A DNA stretch of 7,094 nt from an uncultured Gemmatimonadales bacterium (GTDB taxonomy: Bacteria; Gemmatimonadota; Gemmatimonadetes; Longimicrobiales; Gaopeijiaceae), in contig CALJKZ010000725.1 of the NCBI GenBank assembly GCA_937983085.1, positions 1 to 7,094 of the forward strand. Reading direction: 5' to 3'. The notes beneath the pieces were generated by a model. The model was not told the DNA's origin, made no database searches, and worked only from the letters and a program-made list of their open reading frames with translations. Position numbers and translations under genes: made by a program. This document shows positions 1 through 4,826 of this stretch, in pieces. Position 1 is the stretch's first letter. Every line of letters starts with the position of its first letter.

Positions 1-641
1 AGGAGCCGGGCGATCTGCTCCTCGTAGATGTCCCAGTACGCGAGTCGTCTGCGGGCCGAGGCGACCAGCTCCCGGGCGGCGTCGGCCACGGTCGCAAGCG
101 AGCTGGCCCCGACCTCTCTCTCCATCCGGTCCGCCAGCAGCAGTTCTTCCTGGGCGGTGACCAGTTCAGGGGAGTACACCTCGGCGAGTGGCTGCCCCGC
201 ACGCACGACCTGGCCCGTGAAATCCACGTGGAGCTGCTCGACCCACCCTCCGAACTTAGATGACACGTACGCCATTCGTGTCTCGTCGAAGTCGACGAGG
301 CCCACGGCGCGGATGCTGCGCGTGAGTGGCCGTACGTCCGCCGTGCCGAAGGTGACGCCGAAGTTGGCCATCTCCCGGGCCGCGAGGCGCACCGTGCCGT
401 CCGTCGACGTGCCCGCCATGTCCATCCCCTGCATGCCGTCCATCTCCATGCCGGGCATGTCGCCCATGGATTGCGTGTCCTGCATGCCCTCCATCCTTGC
501 CATGCCTTCCATCCCATCCACTCGCACGGCATCGGGGGCGGACGCGCCCCCCGAGGCTCGCCCGAGGGCGACGCCCACGACGAGCGCGGAAGCGACGGCG
601 ATCACACCAAGGGTCAGGAGCTTCGTCCGATCGGTGTTCAT
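1..641 (-). CDS. cusB: CusB-type RND efflux periplasmic adaptor (membrane fusion protein), 3' end outside window
   Basis: Periplasmic adaptor linking an inner-membrane RND pump to the TolC-like channel encoded just upstream. Translating the complement from the ATG at 641-639 gives 213 open codons that run off the window. Residues 8-27 form an uncleaved anchor or signal segment (LLTLGVIAVASALVVGVALG). Residues 44-75 contain 11 methionines in 32 residues, in repeats such as GMEMDGMQGMDM; Met clusters of this kind bind Cu(I)/Ag(I) in CusB and related proteins. From about 84 the fold is that of the CusB family: a first beta-barrel strand region, then a lipoyl-like half at about 125-156 (GGWVEQLHV, TGQVVRAGQPL) and the family signature YSPELVTAQEELLLA at 156-170, entering the alpha-hairpin. 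The ATG overlaps the channel gene's stop as ATGA, with GGAGGT six bases upstream, so the two are co-translated. Cu/Ag specificity is inferred from the Met cluster. The C-terminal half is not visible. Confidence 0.93.
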   Translation of the reverse strand, partial: MNTDRTKLLTLGVIAVASALVVGVALGRASGGASAPDAVRVDGMEGMARMEGMQDTQSMGDMPGMEMDGMQGMDMAGTSTDGTVRLAAREMANFGVTFGTADVRPLTRSIRAVGLVDFDETRMAYVSSKFGGWVEQLHVDFTGQVVRAGQPLAEVYSPELVTAQEELLLADRMEREVGASSLATVADAARELVASARRRLAYWDIYEEQIARL

Positions 642-1981
642 CGGAGCACCTCCGTGCCAACGGCCCGCTCGAGTGCGGCCAGGGTTTCTGCGAAGTCGGT
701 GAGGAGCCGGTGGTCGTCCAGCTCATGTCGGTAGAGCGTCACCTGCGCGTCGAGCAGAGTCAGGAAGTCCACACGACCCACCCTGTACGCCGACGTCGAG
801 GACTCGAGGCCCGCCCGGGCCTGCGGGAGGATGCCGTCGTTCAGAAGCACGAGCTGGTCGCGCGTGCGTCGGAGCGCGGCGGCGAGTGAAGCGATCTCGG
901 CGTTTAGCTCGTTCACCATCGCATGGTGGCGTGCCCGGTGATCTTCCAGTACACCCGTCTGCTCGACCACGCCCTGGCTCTGCTTCCGTCCGGCGAAGAT
1001 CGGGAGCGGTGCGGAGACCATGACGTTGAAGAAATCGGCGAACCCGTTCCGGAAGCCGTAGCCCGCGCTGACGTTGAAGTCGGGAAGCGTGGCGGTCCCC
1101 ACGAGTGCCAGCGCCTGCTCCTGGGCGGCGACACGTCGCACGTGCGCCTGAATCATCGGGCTGTGCTCCAAGGCGAGCGCCTGGAGTTCGGCCGTGCTCG
1201 GCAGCCCGTCGTCCGTACGGTCCTCGCCGATCAGGTCGCCGAGAGCCGTAGAGGCGAAGCGCGGGCCGCCGGACCGGACGGGCATCGCCGCCGCACGGAC
1301 CGCCGCGGGAAGCTCGGTCGTGGGGAGCGTGGTCTCGGTCGGACGATCGAGGAGCGCGTTGAGCCGAGCCAGCTCACTTTCCCGACGCTCTCCGAGCGTG
1401 ACCAACTGGTCGGACAGCCGGGTCCGTTCGACCTGCGCCTTGAGAACATCCGGCTGAACGCCACTCCCCACTCCGTACTTCGTGGAGGTGAGCCGGGCGA
1501 AGTCCCCGACGAGGGTCGCGTTTCGACGCGTCACTTCGAGCGCACGATCGATGAAGTAGATGCGGTAGTACGCGGTCTCGACCTCGGCGGCGATCCGGTC
1601 CCGGACCCGCTCGACCTCGAACTCGGCCGCTTGCGCCTGCAGGCGAGCCACGTCCTCGCGAAGTCCTAGCTTGCCCGGCCAGGGAAGCGTCCCGCTCACC
1701 TGCACCTGGGTCATCGTCATCATCTCCCGACCGAACCCCGGATTCGCGACCGGCACGTTCATCAGACCGACACCCAGCATCGGGTCGGGCAGGGCACCCG
1801 CCTGGGGGACGCGAGCCGCGGCCGCCTCGGCAAGCTGTTCCGCGGCCCGGATCGCAGGATTGACGGAGTCGGCTTCCGCCAGGAGGTCTGTCAGGCTGGC
1901 CATCTGACCGGTGGCACTCTGGGGAACCGCCAGGGTCAGTGCCGCAACCAGTACCCAGGGCAACTTGCCTATGCGCTGCAT
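638..1981 (-). CDS. TolC-family outer membrane efflux channel (Cus-type arm)
   Basis: Outer-membrane channel of a tripartite metal efflux complex, 447 residues, a normal length for the OEP/TolC family. Residues 1-26 are a signal peptide (MQRIGKLPWVLVAALTLAVP, then QSATGQ). The mature part shows the two internal repeats of the family. Repeat one has NPAI at 41-44, the LPDPML segment at 64-69, TLPWPGKL at 98-105 (typical of channels paired with Cus-like adaptors) and YGVGSGVQPDVLKAQVE at 169-185. Repeat two has HSPMI at 273-277, APLPIFAGRKQ at 324-334 and YRVGRVDFLTLLDAQ at 399-413. An in-frame ATG 14 codons upstream exists, but the start at 1981 gives a clean signal peptide and has AGAGGA seven bases before it. 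The stop overlaps the adaptor's ATG. Family assignment is firm; metal type is inferred from the adaptor. Confidence 0.95.
   Translation of the reverse strand: MQRIGKLPWVLVAALTLAVPQSATGQMASLTDLLAEADSVNPAIRAAEQLAEAAAARVPQAGALPDPMLGVGLMNVPVANPGFGREMMTMTQVQVSGTLPWPGKLGLREDVARLQAQAAEFEVERVRDRIAAEVETAYYRIYFIDRALEVTRRNATLVGDFARLTSTKYGVGSGVQPDVLKAQVERTRLSDQLVTLGERRESELARLNALLDRPTETTLPTTELPAAVRAAAMPVRSGGPRFASTALGDLIGEDRTDDGLPSTAELQALALEHSPMIQAHVRRVAAQEQALALVGTATLPDFNVSAGYGFRNGFADFFNVMVSAPLPIFAGRKQSQGVVEQTGVLEDHRARHHAMVNELNAEIASLAAALRRTRDQLVLLNDGILPQARAGLESSTSAYRVGRVDFLTLLDAQVTLYRHELDDHRLLTDFAETLAALERAVGTEVLR
648..653 (-). promoter_or_regulatory. Ribosome binding site of the CusB-type adaptor
   Basis: GGAGGT on the minus strand, six bases before the ATG at 641. 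It lies inside the last codons of the upstream channel gene and fixes the adaptor start at the ATGA overlap. Confidence 0.8.
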
Positions 1982-1988
1982 CGAATTG

Positions 1989-1994
1989 TCCTCT
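1989..1994 (-). promoter_or_regulatory. Ribosome binding site deciding the TolC-family start
   Basis: AGAGGA on the minus strand, seven bases before the ATG at 1981. It favours this start over the in-frame ATG at 2023, which would put 14 polar residues ahead of the signal peptide. Confidence 0.7.
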
Positions 1995-2066
1995 GAGAGA
2001 GAGTCCGTCCCCCATACGGCCACACGCGGGGCCGCCCACGACCACTCGGTCGCGATGGCATGGGGT

Positions 2067-2139
2067 GCACGACCGGCAGGTCGTGCGGTGGATCACTTCC
2101 GTGGATTCACGGAAACGAAGAAGGCCGGCGAGCGCCGGC
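2067..2139 (-). promoter_or_regulatory. Three tandem hairpins in the leader between the small exported protein and the TolC-family gene
   Basis: The 164-base gap between the two leftward genes holds three perfect inverted repeats, each with a four-base loop and separated by 9 and 10 bases. In order of leftward transcription: a 6-bp stem GCCGGC at 2139-2124, a 7-bp stem TTCCGTG/CACGGAA at 2114-2097, and an 8-bp stem GCACGACC/GGTCGTGC at 2086-2067. They lie in the 5' leader of the channel mRNA or in the 3' tail of the small gene. They could set relative expression of the two genes (attenuation, processing or mRNA stabilisation). No riboswitch class is recognised. The inverted repeats are directly visible; the role is inference. 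Confidence 0.6.
2113..2139 (-). terminator. Possible leaky intrinsic terminator after the small exported protein gene
   Basis: On the minus strand the GC-only stem GCCGGC/GCCGGC starts six bases past the TAG stop of the small gene and is followed by CTTCTTCGTTT. The T tract is broken by C and G, so termination is probably partial at best. Downstream genes could be read through or served by a further promoter that I could not identify. Confidence 0.4.
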
Positions 2140-2145
2140 TGAGGA

Positions 2146-2544
2146 CTACGCCCGTGGAGGGTGGTACAGGGCGTGCGCGAGGAGGAGTTCGGGCTCGATC
2201 ACATCCGGTATGACGTGACGGGTCGTCGAGCCTTCGGGCCCGCCTACCGAGGTCTGAGGCGCCGGTGCCGAAGCCGCGACCGTGCACCCCTGCGTAGCCG
2301 TCGGGGTGAGCGGACAGTGCTCACCCCCCTCGCGGGACCCGTCGGTGTGATCCATCCGGTCGCACGGCATCCCGCGCTCGTTCGTATCCTGGCGGTCACC
2401 TGCCTCGGCAGGTGTCACCATCCTGGCCATCGAACTCATCGCCGTGGGTGACGCGCACACCGATGCCAGCACCGCTTCCGAAAACGACGCGGTCATCGCT
2501 GCGAGGGCCAGGAGGCCGGCGAACGTGCGGGTGCGGCGAGTCAT
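2146..2544 (-). CDS. Small exported Cys/Met/His protein of unknown function, first gene of the leftward arm
   Basis: 132 residues that I do not recognise as a named family. Residues 1-27 look like a Sec signal peptide (MTRRTRTFAGLLALAAMTAS, then FSEAVLA), with likely cleavage after VLA-27. The mature part is polar and rich in possible metal ligands: Cys30, Met36/39/42, Met59-Pro-Cys61, Met64, His66, His76-Cys77-Pro-Leu, Cys87 and His110. It superficially resembles small exported proteins of the DUF2946 kind found beside copper genes, but that is only a resemblance in style. As the first gene of a Cus-like operon it may bind or buffer metal in the periplasm; this is inference. The start at 2544 is chosen for the signal peptide. 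Its ribosome binding site is weak (AGG five bases upstream), and an in-frame ATG at 2643 lies inside the palindrome and is unlikely. Confidence 0.7.
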   Translation of the reverse strand: MTRRTRTFAGLLALAAMTASFSEAVLASVCASPTAMSSMARMVTPAEAGDRQDTNERGMPCDRMDHTDGSREGGEHCPLTPTATQGCTVAASAPAPQTSVGGPEGSTTRHVIPDVIEPELLLAHALYHPPRA

Positions 2545-2615
2545 GATGGCCTGAAGGTCGTGCGAAAGGGTGACGGCCTCAAGGGTCCCTGCACCGGCTC
2601 CGAGTGTGTTCGACC

Positions 2616-2643
2616 TTGTCGATTCCGCAGAATCACGTATCAT
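2616..2643 (+). promoter_or_regulatory. Candidate sigma-70-type promoter of the ArsR-family gene
   Basis: TTGTCG at 2616-2621 and TATCAT at 2638-2643 are separated by 16 bases and resemble -35 and -10 elements. The -10 lies inside the left arm of the palindrome, so a bound repressor would block polymerase. The predicted transcript would start near 2650, leaving a leader of roughly 38 bases before the GTG at 2688. Promoters in this lineage may differ from consensus, so this is a candidate only. I could not place a convincing minus-strand promoter in the same gap. Confidence 0.45.
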
Positions 2644-2662
2644 CGGTCGATGATGTGTGATT
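2631..2662. promoter_or_regulatory. 32-bp imperfect palindrome, candidate operator of the ArsR/CmtR-like repressor
   Basis: Left arm AATCACGTATCATCG (2631-2645), two-base centre GT, right arm CGATGATGTGTGATT (2648-2662). Thirteen of fifteen positions pair, including an uninterrupted seven-base inner stem. ArsR/SmtB dimers are known to bind inverted repeats with a short centre near or over the promoter, which fits here. It sits between the divergent arms, overlaps the candidate -10, and covers the TTG at 2661. A shorter perfect repeat, GATTC-CGCA-GAATC (2621-2634), overlaps its left edge. The palindrome is seen directly; binding is inferred. Confidence 0.65.
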
Positions 2663-2687
2663 GCCTTCCCGCTCGAGTAGTCGCGCC

Positions 2688-3032
2688 GTGACGTCCGCCG
2701 TTTCCATCTCCCCGAGCACCACCGCCAAGCTCTTTCGCGGGCTGTCGGACCCATCGCGCCTTGCCATCCTCGAGACGTTGCGCGGGGGTCCTCTCTGTGT
2801 CGGCGACATCGTAGAGCACACCGGACTCGGTCAGTCGAATGTCTCGAACCACCTGGCGTGCCTGCTCGACTGCGGCCTCGTGCTGAGGCGTCAGCGCGGG
2901 CGCTACGCCTTCTACGAATTGAGCGATACCCGGGTCGGCGAGCTTCTCGCAGCAGCCGAGGAGTTGGTGACGGATGTCGCGACCGGGCTGCCGGCGTGCG
3001 GGACCTATCCGGATCACGAGGTCGGCACATGA
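2688..3032 (+). CDS. ArsR/SmtB-family metal-sensing repressor, CmtR-like
   Basis: Winged-helix repressor expected to bind DNA without metal and let go when thiophilic metal binds. With the GTG start at 2688 it has 114 residues: LFRGLSDPSRLAILETL (residues 15-31, the family's helix 2 region), the helix-turn-helix ending SNVSNHLACLLDCGLV (50-65), then the wing RRQRGRYAFYEL. Cysteines are at 37, 58, 62 and 104. Cys58-x3-Cys62 in the recognition helix plus Cys104 near the C-terminus match from memory the Cd/Pb ligands Cys57, Cys61 and Cys102 of mycobacterial CmtR, in both spacing and surrounding residues. CmtR's Cys4 has no counterpart, and the ELCVCDL box of CadC/ArsR is reduced to one cysteine (PLCVGDI). 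A TTG at 2661 would add nine residues but lies inside the palindrome; the GTG start also matches CmtR's N-terminal length. Neither start has a clear ribosome binding site. Confidence 0.93.
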   Translation: MTSAVSISPSTTAKLFRGLSDPSRLAILETLRGGPLCVGDIVEHTGLGQSNVSNHLACLLDCGLVLRRQRGRYAFYELSDTRVGELLAAAEELVTDVATGLPACGTYPDHEVGT

Positions 3033-3093
3033 GTCGCTGCGGGCCGGCGGTATCACGGGATCATCCTCGGCTCGTCGCGTCGTGGAATCGACT

Positions 3094-3435
3094 GTGAAAC
3101 GGATCGTTTCGGCATGCCTCCTGGCGGCAATCCTGCTCTCCTCCCTGCCCTGGGAGGCCGCGGCCCTCGACTCTTGGACTGACTCCACGGAACGGCTCGC
3201 GCCCACACACCTCGAGGACGCGGCCGGCGAGAGCCCCCTCGCTCCCGACCTTCCATCGGATGAGTGCACGTGCCTGTGTGGCATGTGCGCAGTCTCCAGC
3301 CACGCGACCACTCCGCAAATCGAACCGCCCCGGGCCATCCCATCCGGCCCAACCCCCGGGATTTCTTTCCCGACGCGGAATCCTCACCTCTCGTCGCATC
3401 CCTCCGGGCTCTTCCGCCCACCCAAGCACGGCTGA
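3094..3435 (+). CDS. Small exported protein with a C-x-C-x-C-x2-C cluster, unknown function
   Basis: 113 residues from a GTG at 3094. I do not recognise a named family. Residues 1-24 form a signal peptide (MKRIVSACLLAAILLSSLPW, then EAAA). The mature part is low in complexity and rich in Pro, Ser and acidic residues around one striking motif, ECTCLCGMC at 57-65, with four cysteines and a methionine, plus His70. Such a cluster could hold a soft metal ion or form disulfides. The gene lies 61 bases after the repressor and 107 bases before the CzcC-type channel, so it probably belongs to the metal-induced transcript. The open frame extends upstream into the repressor gene, but only the GTG codons at 3082 or 3094 place the signal peptide at the N-terminus; 3094 has GGA eight bases upstream. 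A role as metal chaperone or buffer is inference. Confidence 0.65.
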   Translation: MKRIVSACLLAAILLSSLPWEAAALDSWTDSTERLAPTHLEDAAGESPLAPDLPSDECTCLCGMCAVSSHATTPQIEPPRAIPSGPTPGISFPTRNPHLSSHPSGLFRPPKHG

Positions 3436-3491
3436 TCGGCTTCCGGTAGTTCCCGCCCCGCGCCTGCGTGGGCGAAAGACCAATCAGCCGT
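3428..3491. repeat. Long inverted repeat spanning the stop of the small Cys protein, upstream of the CzcC-type gene
   Basis: CGGCTGATCGG (3429-3439) pairs with CCAATCAGCCG (3480-3490) with one mismatch, and the flanking A/T at 3428 and 3491 also pair, giving 12-base arms. The enclosed 40 bases contain a smaller CGCCC/GGGCG repeat (3454-3458 with 3470-3474). It covers the TGA stop at 3433-3435 and most of the leader of the channel gene. There is no T tract, so it is not a standard terminator; it may be an mRNA structure that tunes downstream expression. Function unknown. Confidence 0.5.
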
Positions 3492-3542
3492 TCAACCGGC
3501 GCGCCCCTTTGACGCGCCGCATCTGCTTGGAGACCCCGACGA

Positions 3543-4826
3543 ATGAGCACGTTTACCCCGTTGGCTGCGACGGTGCTGGCAATGGCCATGTGGCTGGCAC
3601 CCGGCGCCGCCTGCGCCCAGGGAGAGGTAGGGCCCACGCTTACCCTGGACGCAGCACTCGAGATCGCAGCCGCCAACAGCCCGGTGTTGACGGCGGCCGT
3701 CGCGCGTGTGGATGAAGCGTCCGGCGTTCTGACACAGGCAGCCGTGCTCGTGATGGAGAATCCCGCGCTCGCACTGTATCGAGGGCGGCGATCGGCGCTG
3801 TCGGGCGTCGGTTCCTTCGAGCCCGAGTTCGAGATCGGCCTGGAGCAGCGGCTCGAAATCGCCGGGCAGAGGGGGAAGCGCAGGGGAGTCGCAACGGCGG
3901 AAGTCGAAGTGGCGCGCGCCGAAGGAACCGACGCACGACGGATCGTCGAACTGGCAGTGGCCACGTCCTTCTTCGAGGGCCTCGCCGCGGCGGAGCGTGC
4001 CAGGTTGGCGGAGGAGAACGAAGAAGTCGCGACGAGACTCTTCGACCTCGCGCAGAGACGCCTCTCGGCGGGCGTCGGCACACCCCTCGAAGTCAACGCA
4101 GCCACCATACGGCGCGCTGGAGCGCGGCGGCTCCGTTTGAGCGCCGTTGCAGAGCGGCGAGTCGCCTTTTTGAGGCTCCGATCGCAGCTCGGCGTTGACC
4201 TCCCCGACCACACGGCGCCTCGCGGGGAGCTTCCGGAGGGTGCTCCCGCCGCGGTCCAGCCGGCCGTCCTGCACCGTGCGCCCGTCTCGCGCCCGGACCT
4301 CCTCGCCGAGGGGCGACGCGTCGAGGCGGCAGTCCAGTCCCACCGCCTTGCCGGAGCCGAAAGCTGGCCGGACGTGTCCATCACGGCTTCGGTGACGCAG
4401 GAGGAGGGAACGCAGCTCTTCAATGCAGGCCTTCGAATCCCCCTGGCGCTGTTCAACCGGAATCAGGGCGGGCGGGAGGCCGCTGCCGCCGGGCGCGAAC
4501 GGGCGGATGCGGAGCGAGAGCAGGCGCGGCTCGAGGTGACTGCCGACGCCCGTGCCGCGGTGACGCTGTACGAGCAGGCGCGCGCCGCCCTGCGGCTCTA
4601 CGACACTGAGGTTCTCGATGCGATGGAGGAGAGTGCGGCCCTGATGCAGTTCGCAGTCGAGTCCGGGGAATTCGGCGTCGCGGAAGTTCTCGTGGTTCAG
4701 GCCGAGCTCCTGAACGGCCAGCTGGGCTATCTGGAGGCCCGACTGGAACTGGCGACGGCGGGGGCGAGACTCCGTGCCGCCACCGGTGCCTTCCAATCCG
4801 TTCCACTCGAGGAGGTGGTCCGATGA
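3543..4826 (+). CDS. TolC-family outer membrane channel, CzcC type
   Basis: Outer-membrane component of the rightward tripartite efflux system, 427 residues, normal for the CzcC branch. Signal peptide at 1-26 (MSTFTPLAATVLAMAMWLAP, then GAACAQ). Repeat one: LTLDAALEIAAANSPVL (33-49), ENPALALYRG (72-81), FEIGLEQRLEIAGQRGKRR (96-114; the EI(A/G)GQRGxRR stretch is typical of CzcC-like channels) and RLSAGVGTPLEVNAA (173-187). Repeat two: RPDLLAEGRRVEAA (250-263), IPLALFNRNQGG (299-310) and FGVAEVLVVQAELL (377-390). The ATG at 3543 is preceded by GGAG ten bases upstream, a longish spacing. The stop overlaps the next start as ATGA. It differs clearly from the leftward channel, so the two arms are not a recent duplication. 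Confidence 0.95.
   Translation: MSTFTPLAATVLAMAMWLAPGAACAQGEVGPTLTLDAALEIAAANSPVLTAAVARVDEASGVLTQAAVLVMENPALALYRGRRSALSGVGSFEPEFEIGLEQRLEIAGQRGKRRGVATAEVEVARAEGTDARRIVELAVATSFFEGLAAAERARLAEENEEVATRLFDLAQRRLSAGVGTPLEVNAATIRRAGARRLRLSAVAERRVAFLRLRSQLGVDLPDHTAPRGELPEGAPAAVQPAVLHRAPVSRPDLLAEGRRVEAAVQSHRLAGAESWPDVSITASVTQEEGTQLFNAGLRIPLALFNRNQGGREAAAAGRERADAEREQARLEVTADARAAVTLYEQARAALRLYDTEVLDAMEESAALMQFAVESGEFGVAEVLVVQAELLNGQLGYLEARLELATAGARLRAATGAFQSVPLEEVVR
4811..4816 (+). promoter_or_regulatory. Ribosome binding site of the CzcB-type adaptor
   Basis: GGAGGT six bases before the ATG at 4823, within the last codons of the channel gene. The surrounding 19 bases (4811-4829) match the equivalent leftward junction at 18 positions. 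Confidence 0.8.

Noticed and set aside
923..1669. 248-codon plus-strand frame inside the leftward channel gene
   Set aside because: Antisense to a gene with clear family motifs along its whole length; composition is that of a shadow frame.
2661..2687. TTG start for the repressor, adding nine residues
   Set aside because: Its first two bases lie inside the palindrome, it directly follows an in-frame stop with no ribosome binding site, and the GTG at 2688 gives the N-terminal length of CmtR.
2545..2687. Minus-strand promoter for the leftward arm in the divergent gap
   Set aside because: No pair of elements on that strand matched well enough to report, although a promoter is expected there.
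2974..3093. Longer version of the small Cys protein starting within the repressor gene
   Set aside because: It would put about 40 Arg-rich residues ahead of an obvious signal peptide; the start at 3094 is more natural.
3029..3097. 22-codon frame starting at an ATGA overlap with the repressor stop
   Set aside because: The overlap looks like coupling, but the peptide has no signal, motif or clear ribosome binding site and overlaps the start of the small exported protein frame; probably chance.
2640..3338. 232-codon open frame on the minus strand opposite the repressor
   Set aside because: Opposite the clearly coding ArsR-family frame, with no signal peptide or motif.
3053..4456. 467-codon open frame on the minus strand
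   Set aside because: Runs across several real plus-strand genes and a spacer, with Arg/Ser/Ala-biased composition and no domain; a shadow of high GC.
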